From Novipirellula artificiosorum (GTDB lineage Bacteria > Planctomycetota > Planctomycetia > Pirellulales > Pirellulaceae), in the NCBI RefSeq assembly GCF_007860135.1, contig NZ_SJPV01000002.1:584267-648266 (forward strand): a stretch of 64,000 nucleotides of DNA. The letters run 5' to 3'. This document shows, piece by piece, positions 7,801-15,845 of the stretch. The notes under the pieces are model-generated. The model did no database searches, had not been told where the DNA came from, and saw only the letters and a program-made list of their open reading frames with translations. Within the stretch, counting starts at the first letter, position 1; each line of letters starts with the position of its first letter. A program made the translations under genes and the position numbers.

Positions 7801-10800
7801 TTGCCGGGATCGGTCCAGTAGCTTTGGAGCAGTTTGCCACGATGTTCAATTTCAACGAACGTTCGAGCAGAGTCGTAGCCACTCCCCCAGACAGCTCGCA
7901 TCGTTTCTCCTGGCTCAAGTGAATCCTCTTGCACCCGGAACAGTTCTGGGACCTTCGTGTTGAACCGATCCGCCTCGACATCAACGACTTGGATCGGCAG
8001 TAGCGCCGTGACCTCCTTGCCATCGCGATCGCGAGTCACTAATTTTGCTCGGTAGATCCCCGGCTCCATCTCGACACTCAGCTTCGCGTTTCCCGCACCG
8101 TCCGTTTCAAACGGCTGTTCCAGCACCCGATCACCCAGTTCCCAACCACTCGGGTCCTCGCTCGCCTCGTCGTCCGAAATCCTGGCACGATACCAGTCCT
8201 GTCCGATCGATTTGCGAATCACCTCCAGCGGTTGTTTCAGCGAATAGATCGAGACGATTCCCACCGCCGATTGGCCTTCGCCATCGAGGGTCTTGGTCGT
8301 GATCGAAATCTCCACCGGGGCATCAGAATGGAGCCAATCGTCGGCCGACATGACCGCAGACAATGACACGTAGCCGGCGTGGACGATGTGTTGATCGGAT
8401 CGTGTTTCACCGGACGAATCTGTCACGTCGGCATAAACGGTGTACTGAAAGGTTGGATCATTCTTTTCAGGAATCGAGAGATCCGGATTGGCCGGGAACT
8501 CAATCGAAAACACACCCTGGGCGTCGGTTCGTGTGGAACAATGAGCGATTTCTTGACTGCCGCCCGTTCGATCGGGCATCCACATTCGCTGCATCCAGAA
8601 GGACCACCAAATGGGATACCGCACTTCACGCACCACTCGATAAGTCACCTGAGCGTCGTCGATCGCAGCGCCGGTGTAAGCCGTTGCCTTGCCTTGCAAC
8701 TTGACGATCTGGCCAAGCTTGGCCCCCTGTTTTGGCGAATCGATTTCAACCTGGAACTTAGGACGTTTGTACTCTTCGACACGAATCGACGTTTGTCCCG
8801 ACGGTTCACCCTCCACTCGCAACGACATGCGTCCCATCAAACGGTCGCGTGGCGCCGTCACACTGCCGCTAAAGCTTCCGTAGTCGTTGGTGCGATGGAC
8901 CACGCGTTCGATTTCCTTGTTGTTTGCATCAGCAAACACCACCACGACGTTTTGGCTCTCAAGGGTTTCGTAACGGTTGCTTTGCGAATTGACGCTCAGG
9001 CAGATTCCCTTGTAGCGGATCGTCTGTCCTGGGCGATACAGGGCACGATCGGTGAAAAACTGAGTGCTAAGCGTCGTCTTTTGCCGATCTGGCTGTAGAT
9101 AGATGGACGGGGTTTCCGCTGCTGACAAGCCTTGGCCATTGGCAGACACGTGCAACAGCAAGCCGTTGAGCGGTTCACCACGGATCCGAAACAAACCGTT
9201 TGCATCGGTCTGAACCGTCCGCAAGAGCGTTTTGCTTCGATTCTGCATCGTCCATGAACGAACGTTTGCGTTCACAATCGGCTCACCCGTCTTCGCATCA
9301 AGCACAAAGCCTTCAAGCTCGCCCGATCCGTGCTCATTTCGCAAGACCAAAGCCAGGGAACTGACCCAAACCTCGGTAAAGCTTACCGAGTTGTCTGCTT
9401 CAGCAAAATCTTCTCGATGACTGGAGATTAAGAAATACGATCCCGGCTCCACGTCCTGGGGAACTGGCAATTCTTCAACCGCGGCTTGATAATCCTCGGT
9501 TTTTGGCAAATCAACCGACCAACTCTTGACCGGTGTGGATGTGAGCATAGTCTTGGGGTCCGACGGATGCGTCCGCCAGCGATCGGAACGGATGAAGGCT
9601 TCGAAATCGAACCGGACCAAACGAAAGTAGATCTTGTCCACGTTTTGGTAACGCACATCGATCGTCGGCCAAGGATCATTCCAAACGCGTTCGGTCAACA
9701 CCGAAGCCGAAGGCGCCTCGATCTGTTGGATCAAGTTGAAACAATGTCGCCCGCCGATCGATTCGGGGAACCTCGCCAGTCCCTCCGCGGCAATCCTTCG
9801 AGCTTCGACGAAATCGTTTTCCCCATGAACCACGAGCGCGATTTCATGCAGGGCGCGAGCCGAGACCTCGTGCTCCGCGTGTTTGTCGGCAAACCGCTTT
9901 GCGGCCGCCTTGAAACGAGCCTGCGTTTCCTCGCCGAATGCTTGATTCTTTCCAAACACCAATCGCGAGAGATCCGCGTCGAGGTACGCCGACCTGTCAT
10001 CATCGGCCGAGTGAAACGCTAGCAATTGTTGGTACAACCCAATGGCTTTCAGCGTTGCGGACTCGGTGTCACCCGAATCGGGTTTCCAACTCACAAACGC
10101 TTCCACCCGCGCAAAGATGGGACTGTCGGCTGACAAGTCAAATGCGTCCTGTGATTTTGCTCCAGCCTGTTCAGCCGATTGATAAAACTCCAACGCTTCG
10201 TAGACGATGAAATCCCAGAGGGTGGGACGGTATCGGTCCGGGACATTCCCCTTTTCGAGCAAATCGTCATACCGAGCAATCGGCGTGCTTTGGAGCCGTT
10301 CGCCATTTTCGAGTGCCTTGTCAAAGTGCCCCGAGACCTCTGCCAAAATCCGGGACAGGTCCCATGTGTTGATGTCGTCACTGACCGCAGCAGCCGTTTG
10401 CGTCCGTTGCATGAATCGCCAGCGGTTTTGCTGGAAATAATGCCAGTACCAATCGGCCAAAATGGCTTGCATGATCGGCTGCATCGGCTGTGGAGCCTCT
10501 TCGATTTCAGCCTCCAACCTTACGATTTTCTCTTCGGGGCGGTTGCCTTGAATCGTTCCTTCCAAAGCAATCTTCATTGCAATCGCTTTGACAGCTTCCG
10601 CGTATTTCTTATGGTCTTTTGCGTTACGAATGATAGGCTCCAATTCTTCAATCGCCGTTTTGGGCAGGCCGTTGCTGATCGCTTCTTGCACCGCGGTCCA
10701 GGAGGATTCTTCCGAGCCATTTCCGGGGTCTTCAGCGATCAACCATGGGCCGAGAAGCAGTACCAGGATGCTTGCGAGGCAGAATTTTCGAGTCGACACG

Positions 10801-10844
10801 TCAAAACCTTCCAGAGCGGACGAAAAGCGGACCACATAGCGCAC
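4815..10844 (-). CDS. giant alpha-2-macroglobulin family protein
   Basis: 2009 residues from a GTG; no in-frame ATG precedes the signal sequence (KFCLASILVLLLGPWLIA, about residues 20-37). A helical N-terminal region of ~370 residues precedes MG-type domains: a carboxypeptidase-regulatory-like domain near 508 (DAKTGEPIVNANV) and MG2 near 600 (TDRALYRPGQTIRYKG). The A2M domain begins near 1280 (ALTQWKFLGFAHDRKMRSG), followed by the thioester motif at C1478 in PHQCSEQTF (CxEQ intact), an alpha/alpha toroid, and a C-terminal receptor-binding-like domain. A Met/Gly-rich insert lies at ~1175-1215. Bacterial A2M proteins trap proteases at the cell surface. The usual bacterial partner, a PBP1C gene, is not adjacent. 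It is a single-gene unit. Confidence 0.92.
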   Translation of the reverse strand: MRYVVRFSSALEGFDVSTRKFCLASILVLLLGPWLIAEDPGNGSEESSWTAVQEAISNGLPKTAIEELEPIIRNAKDHKKYAEAVKAIAMKIALEGTIQGNRPEEKIVRLEAEIEEAPQPMQPIMQAILADWYWHYFQQNRWRFMQRTQTAAAVSDDINTWDLSRILAEVSGHFDKALENGERLQSTPIARYDDLLEKGNVPDRYRPTLWDFIVYEALEFYQSAEQAGAKSQDAFDLSADSPIFARVEAFVSWKPDSGDTESATLKAIGLYQQLLAFHSADDDRSAYLDADLSRLVFGKNQAFGEETQARFKAAAKRFADKHAEHEVSARALHEIALVVHGENDFVEARRIAAEGLARFPESIGGRHCFNLIQQIEAPSASVLTERVWNDPWPTIDVRYQNVDKIYFRLVRFDFEAFIRSDRWRTHPSDPKTMLTSTPVKSWSVDLPKTEDYQAAVEELPVPQDVEPGSYFLISSHREDFAEADNSVSFTEVWVSSLALVLRNEHGSGELEGFVLDAKTGEPIVNANVRSWTMQNRSKTLLRTVQTDANGLFRIRGEPLNGLLLHVSANGQGLSAAETPSIYLQPDRQKTTLSTQFFTDRALYRPGQTIRYKGICLSVNSQSNRYETLESQNVVVVFADANNKEIERVVHRTNDYGSFSGSVTAPRDRLMGRMSLRVEGEPSGQTSIRVEEYKRPKFQVEIDSPKQGAKLGQIVKLQGKATAYTGAAIDDAQVTYRVVREVRYPIWWSFWMQRMWMPDRTGGSQEIAHCSTRTDAQGVFSIEFPANPDLSIPEKNDPTFQYTVYADVTDSSGETRSDQHIVHAGYVSLSAVMSADDWLHSDAPVEISITTKTLDGEGQSAVGIVSIYSLKQPLEVIRKSIGQDWYRARISDDEASEDPSGWELGDRVLEQPFETDGAGNAKLSVEMEPGIYRAKLVTRDRDGKEVTALLPIQVVDVEADRFNTKVPELFRVQEDSLEPGETMRAVWGSGYDSARTFVEIEHRGKLLQSYWTDPGKTQVMIEQPVEESMRGGFTVRTTMVRENRAYLNTQAIDVPWSNKHLKVEWEHFTSKLDPAAKETWTAIVSGPDAGETVAEMVATLYDASLDAFQIHRWQQHFSGFYRDHSRMGSSFQNSQQSLHPFFGRWNVERRDVAWVYRHYPSQIKDNLLGYQFRGRAMMRGGGMGGMEGMAFGAAAPAMDGAMEDVAMEEAEALPAAVFAMHPSVKAQVESVGGSRPPDVDLDNVSARKNLKETAFFYPHLIACDDGKVRMEFTMPEALTQWKFLGFAHDRKMRSGLLEGSTVTAKDLMVQPNPPRFVREGDLIEFTVKVVNQSATAQTGQVRLSFAAAKSGDAVNEELGNTQIDQSFDLSSGQSQTLSWEINVPEEIGFLTYKAVGSTGKLSDGEEGYLPVLSQRILVTESLPLPIRGKQVKEFEFEKLIQSADSDTLRHESLTLQVASNPSWYAVMALPYLMEYPHQCSEQTFNRLYANALAQHIANSDPKIERVFEQWRGTPALDSPLEKNEELKSVMLEETPWVREADSESQARRNVGILFDPNRLAEETNRAQLKLTEMQQDDGAWPWFPGGRGNDYITLYITTGFGRMRHLGVEIDTAAAVRSLARLDAWVTERYANIKPQDRDQNHLSTTIAMYLYGRSFFLQDQAIAAEHREAVDYWVDQARRHGLKLSYRQSQAHLAIALKRFGDLSSAQAIMRSIKERSVSNDEMGMYWRENELSWWWYRAPIETQAMMIEAFDEVMDDREAVEDCKVWLLKQKQTRDWKTTKATADAVYSLLLRGSDLLASDELVEVDLGGKTIEPESVEAGTGFYQRRLTKSEIEPEMGNITMRKMDDGVAWGSLHWQYMEDIAKVTPHEGTPLKLEKALFVKKNTADGPTLVAVEAPVHVGDELVVRVVLRTDRDMEYVHMKDYRGSGTEPVNVLSRYKFQDGLGYYESTRDTATHFFIDYLPKGTYVFEYSTRVQLRGEYQTGLAMIECMYAPEFNSHSESLPIVVQ

Positions 10845-10893
10845 GGCATTTTAGCATGCCGGCTAAGAAGCAGACGAAGTTCGCGGCGATTTC

Positions 10894-11733
10894 TTAGTGG
10901 GAAACTCGATGCTTTGCTGTGATTTCAATCATCGCGGGGTGAATCCGTCCATTGCTGGCAACCAGACAGGATTTCGAGAGCGGTAGCGGGCTCCCTGCGG
11001 AATCGGTGATGGTGCCACCTGCTTCTTCGACAAATAAACGTCCAGCTGCAAAATCCCAAGGGGCCAGGCTGTATTCAAAGAAACCATCAAAGTGGCCACA
11101 ACCGACATAGCACAGGTCAATCGCCGCCGTACCCACACGCCGAATACCATGAATCTCGTGTTCAAAGAACTCACCAATCGCATCGAGCGTGCTTCGCATC
11201 ATCGCTCCACGGTCATAATAAAACCCGCATCCAATCATCGATTGACCTAGCGAGGAGGCATCGGACACCGAAACGGGACGGGAATTGTGGAAAGCACCGC
11301 CACCTCGTGTCGACGTGAACCAATCGTCGGTCGCGGGGTTGAGCACCACACCCGCTATCGGTTGACCTTGAAAGTAGTAGGCAATCGAAACCGCGAAATG
11401 AGGCAATCGATGCGCAAAATTGTTTGTGCCGTCGAGCGGATCGATGACCCAAAGATGCTCGGCATCTGCTCGTCCAGCCGAAAGCGATTCCTCGCCGAGC
11501 AGTTCGTGATCCGGGTAGCGTTGACGCAGAAACGCAGCGATTCGATCCTCGCTTTCGACATCCGCATCACTAACCAAATCGTAGGTCTTGCCACTCCGTT
11601 CGATCTTATTGCGCATGGCGACGCCATCGCGGAAATATCGCATCAACACATCACCGCCGAGACGTGCCGCTTCCATCGCGGTTTGAAGAAACTCGTTGGG
11701 TTGCATCTTCAATGGCACGGTCACCCTCGTCAT
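10894..11733 (-). CDS. inositol monophosphatase family phosphatase
   Basis: 279 residues from the ATG at 11733, which overlaps the acetate kinase stop by four bases (ATGA). A longer in-frame extension inside ackA is rejected. It has the family's metal sites: EE in LLGEESLS, DPLDGTNNF (D-P-L-D-G-T) and the second signature APWDFAAGRLFVEEAGG. The enzyme hydrolyses a phosphate ester such as inositol-1-phosphate, histidinol phosphate or 3'-phosphoadenosine phosphate; the exact substrate cannot be read from sequence. It is third in the pta-ackA operon. An alternative start is the ATG at 11706. Confidence 0.9.
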   Translation of the reverse strand: MTRVTVPLKMQPNEFLQTAMEAARLGGDVLMRYFRDGVAMRNKIERSGKTYDLVSDADVESEDRIAAFLRQRYPDHELLGEESLSAGRADAEHLWVIDPLDGTNNFAHRLPHFAVSIAYYFQGQPIAGVVLNPATDDWFTSTRGGGAFHNSRPVSVSDASSLGQSMIGCGFYYDRGAMMRSTLDAIGEFFEHEIHGIRRVGTAAIDLCYVGCGHFDGFFEYSLAPWDFAAGRLFVEEAGGTITDSAGSPLPLSKSCLVASNGRIHPAMIEITAKHRVSH

Positions 11734-12899
11734 GGACTGCCTTGGACAGCGAGCCCGGCATCGACGGCGTGCTGTTGCGAGACGAATGCTTCGGTCTGCT
11801 TGGCGATCGCCCACTCCTCGTTGGTGGGGACGATCAGCGTGCAGACGGTTGCGTCCGAGGCGGAGAGGTCAATTTGTTCAGCTTTCGGCCGCGCCGACTG
11901 ATTCGTTTCTGGGTCAATGGCGATGCCGAGAAAGCCGAGCGGCCTTGCCACTAACTCTCGAATAACCGCCGCGTTTTCGCCGACGCCCGCGGTAAAAACC
12001 AATGCGTCCAAACCACCGAGCACCGCGGCAAACGCGCCAACATACTTGATCAGCCGATGAACGTAGATGTCGATGGCAAGCGTGGCCAGTGCGTCGCCCT
12101 GTTCACGCCTCTGTAGAATGGCCCGCATGTCCGCTTCGCCGCACAACCCGATCAGCCCACTTTCCTTGTTCAACAGCCGATCGACCTGATCAATCGACAT
12201 GCCAGCTTGCCGCATCAAGTGAAGTGGCACCGATGCATCGATGTCCCCGGTGCGAGTGGCCATGACGAGGCCCTCGAGCGGCGTCATTCCTAACGACACG
12301 TCGACCGCGCTGCCACCGAGTGATGCCGCGGCGCTGGCTCCGCCCCCCAAGTGCAAGGTGATGATCCTTTTTGCCGCAGGGTCGCCGCCAAGGTACTCCA
12401 GAGCCCTTTGCGCGACATACTGGTGCGAGGTGCCATGGAAACCGTAACGCCGGACATGAAAGTCGCGATAAATCTTTTCCGGAACCGCGTAGCGATAAGC
12501 CTTGGCAGGCAAGGTCGCAAAGTAGGCCGTATCAAACACCATCACCTGCGGGATCGGCATTTGTCGATCGGTGATCGCTTGAATTACGGAACGAGCAGGT
12601 GGGTTGTGTAGCGGAGCGAGCGAATCAAGCGTCGCCAAATCATCGAGGACTTTCCGAGTGACCAACGTGCAATCGGTAAAGAAATCGCTGCCATGAACCA
12701 CTCGATGACCAATCGCATCGACATTGATCGCCGCGTGCTTTTCGAGCGTGAGGTTGGCCGCTGACAAATGGTCCGGGGCGTCGCCACCGCTTTGCCCGAT
12801 GCGGTCGACCAAGCCGTCGCTCAGCCGTTGCCCCGACGTGGTGTCGATACAGGCAAACTTTAACGTGGTGCTACCGACATTGAAGACTAAGACATTCAT
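11730..12899 (-). CDS. ackA: acetate kinase (general, with Pta)
   Basis: 389 residues starting MNVLVFNVGSTTLKF, the canonical ATP-binding start of the family. Further signatures are VFDTAYFATLP, RYGFHGTSHQYV, ITLHLGGGASAAA and FTAGVGENAAVIRE. It converts acetyl-phosphate plus ADP to acetate and ATP. The ATG at 12899 overlaps the pta stop (ATGA, 12896-12899), and the gene ends in another ATGA overlap with the phosphatase. A distinct, microcompartment-linked acetate kinase lies at 39115; this copy with Pta is the housekeeping acetate/acetyl-CoA branch. Confidence 0.95.
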   Translation of the reverse strand: MNVLVFNVGSTTLKFACIDTTSGQRLSDGLVDRIGQSGGDAPDHLSAANLTLEKHAAINVDAIGHRVVHGSDFFTDCTLVTRKVLDDLATLDSLAPLHNPPARSVIQAITDRQMPIPQVMVFDTAYFATLPAKAYRYAVPEKIYRDFHVRRYGFHGTSHQYVAQRALEYLGGDPAAKRIITLHLGGGASAAASLGGSAVDVSLGMTPLEGLVMATRTGDIDASVPLHLMRQAGMSIDQVDRLLNKESGLIGLCGEADMRAILQRREQGDALATLAIDIYVHRLIKYVGAFAAVLGGLDALVFTAGVGENAAVIRELVARPLGFLGIAIDPETNQSARPKAEQIDLSASDATVCTLIVPTNEEWAIAKQTEAFVSQQHAVDAGLAVQGSP

Positions 12900-15001
12900 G
12901 TTGCTTGTGCTTGAATCGCGGTAATCGCCACGGTGTTGACAATGTCCGCCACCGTGCATCCGCGTGAGAGGTCGTTGACAGGTTTGCGTAATCCTTGAAG
13001 TACCGGGCCGATCGCGACGGCACCGGCCGATCGCTGGACCGCTTTATAGGTATTGTTTCCCGTGTTGAGGTCGGGAAAGACGAATACGGTCGCGCGACCC
13101 GCTACCTCGCTATCAGGCAACTTCGTCGCCGCAACCATCGGATCGACCGCCGCGTCGTACTGGACCGGCCCTTCAACAGGCAAATCCGGCCGCTTCGCAC
13201 GCAACATCGCTGTCGCTTCGCGTACTCGCTGAACATCCTCGCCGGTGCCACTTTCGCCCGTCGAGTAAGACAGCATTGCGACCCGCGGTTCAATACCAAA
13301 TTGAGCCGCCGTCTCCGCACTGCTGCTGGCGATTTCCGCGAGTTGCTCGGCAGTCGGATTGGGGATCACAGCACAATCGCCGTAGACCAAAACACCATGC
13401 TTCAGGCACATCAAAAAGACGCTACTGACACAACTCACTCCGTCACGCGTTCGAATGAACTCAAACGCGGGTCGAATCGTGTTGGCCGTGGTGTGAATGG
13501 CGCCAGACACCATGCCGCCGGCAAGTCCTCGCAGCACCATCATGGTGCCAAAGTAACTGACTTCCAGCATTCGGTCGCGAGCCACATCGAGGGTGATGCC
13601 TTTGTTTTTCCGAAGCTCGTGGTACTCTTCGGCAAAAGACTCCCGCAGCGGTGAGTTGCGAGGATCGATGATCTCGACGGCGGAACCCGCCCCCGTCTTG
13701 GCTGGCAAAGTGACCCCTAACTTGCTTGCCGCGGCACGAATGTGCGCCGGATCGCCGAGTAGAGTAATGTCGGCAACGTCTCGCCGACGTAGCACATCGA
13801 CCGCTTGCAGGATGCGTGGCTCGCTGCCTTCGGGCAGCACAATCCGTACCCGTTTTTCTCGTGCCCGTTGAATCAAAGAATACTCGAACAGCATCGGCGT
13901 GACTCGGTGAGCCATGGGGGCTTGCAGCCGAGCCGCCAAATCTTCGGTATCGATGTACTTTTCAAAAAGTCCGATCGCCGATTCAATCTTACGAGGGGAG
14001 TGTTCGCCGATCTCGGCTCGTACCATCGACGCTTGCTTCGCAGCCGTGAAGGTGTCGACCAGCGTCATCAAAACGGGCAAGCCACTGGTTTGTTTGATCA
14101 GCCGTTCGACCGATGGTGGCGGCAGCAGGTTACCCGTCAAAACAACGCATGCGGGTGAGGGGCCCTCCGCGTCGAGTCGTGCCAAGGCACACCCGATCAA
14201 AATATCGCTGCGGTCGCCAGGAGTGATCACCAAACTTGACGGATAAAGCCGTTCCAAGAAATCGGGAAGCATCATGGCTGCGACTTTAAGTCGCGTCACT
14301 TCACGATCAAACGTCGATTCATCACCGTTGTAAACCTCAGCCCCGAGACCCGTCTGGATCTCGCGGACCGTTGGCTGCCGCAACAGCGGTTCTTCGGGCA
14401 GCAGATACAGCGGCGACGTTGCCTTCAGCGGCGTGTCCGAGTAAGCCTCGCGAAATGTATCATCATCCTCCGGCTGGATTTGGTTGACGACGGTAGCGAT
14501 GATTTGACCACCGCGATCGGTCAACGAATCATTGCCGATTCGAATCGACTGGATGCAATCCTCAATGGTTTTGTTGTAAGCCGAATAAATGGGCATCACG
14601 GCGCAGCCCAGGTTGACGGCGATATCGGCGTTCAGTTCAAACTCAATCTCTGGCACAAGCCCCTGAAAGCTCGTCCCTTCGACCACTGCAAAATCGGCAT
14701 CTTGTTGCAGCGTTTTGAAGCGACCTTGGATCTGCTGGATCAATTCGTCGTAGCGATCTTCGGCGAGCATTCTACGAGCTTCGGCGCGTGTCACACCCGC
14801 CATCTGCTGGGCCGTTGCAGCCATGGGGTAGCGAGATCGCATCAACCGGATGCTTTGGTCCTCTTCAGCGCTGACGCGGACAACGGGCCGAAAGAAGACA
14901 ACTCGCTCATACCGCCGCATCGCGAGTTCCATGACCCCCAACGCGATCATGCGTTTGCCGGTCGCGTTTTCATTCGTCGCTAAGTAGAGACTGTCGGACA
15001 T
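12896..15001 (-). CDS. pta: phosphate acetyltransferase, long form
   Basis: 701 residues, the long Pta architecture: an N-terminal AAA_26/dethiobiotin-synthetase-like ATPase domain (LATNENATGKRMIALG), a central DRTGG domain (near residues 210-330), and the C-terminal PTA_PTB catalytic domain from about 375 (RIVLPEGSEPRILQA ... GLAGGMVSGAIHTTANTIRP ... FPDLNTGNNTYKA). It interconverts acetyl-CoA and acetyl-phosphate. It is the first gene of the pta-ackA-phosphatase operon. The ATG at 15001 matches the usual N-terminus. Unlike PduL at 41095, it is not microcompartment-related. Confidence 0.95.
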   Translation of the reverse strand: MSDSLYLATNENATGKRMIALGVMELAMRRYERVVFFRPVVRVSAEEDQSIRLMRSRYPMAATAQQMAGVTRAEARRMLAEDRYDELIQQIQGRFKTLQQDADFAVVEGTSFQGLVPEIEFELNADIAVNLGCAVMPIYSAYNKTIEDCIQSIRIGNDSLTDRGGQIIATVVNQIQPEDDDTFREAYSDTPLKATSPLYLLPEEPLLRQPTVREIQTGLGAEVYNGDESTFDREVTRLKVAAMMLPDFLERLYPSSLVITPGDRSDILIGCALARLDAEGPSPACVVLTGNLLPPPSVERLIKQTSGLPVLMTLVDTFTAAKQASMVRAEIGEHSPRKIESAIGLFEKYIDTEDLAARLQAPMAHRVTPMLFEYSLIQRAREKRVRIVLPEGSEPRILQAVDVLRRRDVADITLLGDPAHIRAAASKLGVTLPAKTGAGSAVEIIDPRNSPLRESFAEEYHELRKNKGITLDVARDRMLEVSYFGTMMVLRGLAGGMVSGAIHTTANTIRPAFEFIRTRDGVSCVSSVFLMCLKHGVLVYGDCAVIPNPTAEQLAEIASSSAETAAQFGIEPRVAMLSYSTGESGTGEDVQRVREATAMLRAKRPDLPVEGPVQYDAAVDPMVAATKLPDSEVAGRATVFVFPDLNTGNNTYKAVQRSAGAVAIGPVLQGLRKPVNDLSRGCTVADIVNTVAITAIQAQAT

Positions 15002-15117
15002 TGCGATTTCTAAGTGTCAGCCAAGAAAGGAATCGGATCCTCTACAGAGCGACGTTGATATTGGAATTAAACTCTTGCGAAAGGCCTCATTCATGCCATA
15101 GGCGACCGTCCGCCTCC

Positions 15118-15135
15118 AAGAGGGTCAGCCCTCTT
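15118..15135. terminator. short perfect hairpin between pta and DUF3859
   Basis: AAGAGGG (15118-15124), loop TCAG, CCCTCTT (15129-15135). It lies upstream of pta and downstream-distal to no plus-strand gene; it is in the right place to be a leader structure of pta rather than a true terminator. No T-run follows. Confidence 0.35.
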
Positions 15136-15225
15136 TCCCGATCAAGACGCACGGCGGACGCGATGGCGCCTGATCACGATGATACGCCATAAATGCGTCT
15201 GTACAAGGACGGCAATTTGTAGCAC

Positions 15226-15618
15226 CTAAGGGGTCGAATAAACCTCAAACGTCTTTTCCGCAACCACGACGCCATCGAGTTCAACGAACATTCGCCATGC
15301 GCCAAGCTTGTCGCCAACCGGTTCCCAGACGGTGTCGCCAAGATAGAAATTCCAATCATTCTGTTTGACGTATAGGCTTCCACCAAACGGCGGACGCCGC
15401 TTCCCCTCGGAATCCAGAATGCCCGGGTGGTCGATACAGTATTCCAATCGCTGGTTCTTGGCCCCTTTGACGCGAATCACGAATCCGAATTCCACACCCA
15501 GCTTCGCTTCGACACGGGTCGTGCAGTGCAGGAAACGGGGCAATTCTTTCGACTCGGCGTCCCAATGAGCGTAGAGGCCGTAGCTGCGCATGCGAATTTC
15601 AGGTTTTCGTTTAGCCAT
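15226..15618 (-). CDS. DUF3859 domain-containing protein
   Basis: 130 residues from the ATG at 15618 (MAKRKPEIRMRSYGLY). It covers the whole DUF3859 domain: GLYAHWDAESKELPRF, VEFGFVIRVKGAK, HPGILDSEGKRRPPFGG, FYLGDTVWEPVGDKLGAWRM and a terminal VVVAEKTFEV. The family is a beta-sandwich protein of unknown function found in planctomycetes and some proteobacteria. No signal peptide is visible. It is transcribed alone. The upstream extension to 15675 is not domain-like, so I trimmed it. Confidence 0.88.
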   Translation of the reverse strand: MAKRKPEIRMRSYGLYAHWDAESKELPRFLHCTTRVEAKLGVEFGFVIRVKGAKNQRLEYCIDHPGILDSEGKRRPPFGGSLYVKQNDWNFYLGDTVWEPVGDKLGAWRMFVELDGVVVAEKTFEVYSTP

Positions 15619-15845
15619 TCGCCAAAATTTAGTGAATATCCGGTACGATGCACAGGGAACCCTGGGGCGTTCCACAAGCCCCTCTGCCCCCCCATTCGGA
15701 GCGACCAGGAGTTACACGGAATCGATCCTTCCTGAGCTTGATCAAGAAATGGCTAACACTCGCTCGGTCGTGATCAGCTCAACGCCGAGTGCGAACAACT
15801 AGCGAGGACGCCACTCGGGCCCTGCTGGAGGCTGAGATCACCGCA

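Noticed and set aside
11734-11814. N-terminal extension of the inositol-monophosphatase gene into ackA
   Set aside because: Arg-rich and not conserved; the ATGA overlap at 11730-11733 gives a much better start.
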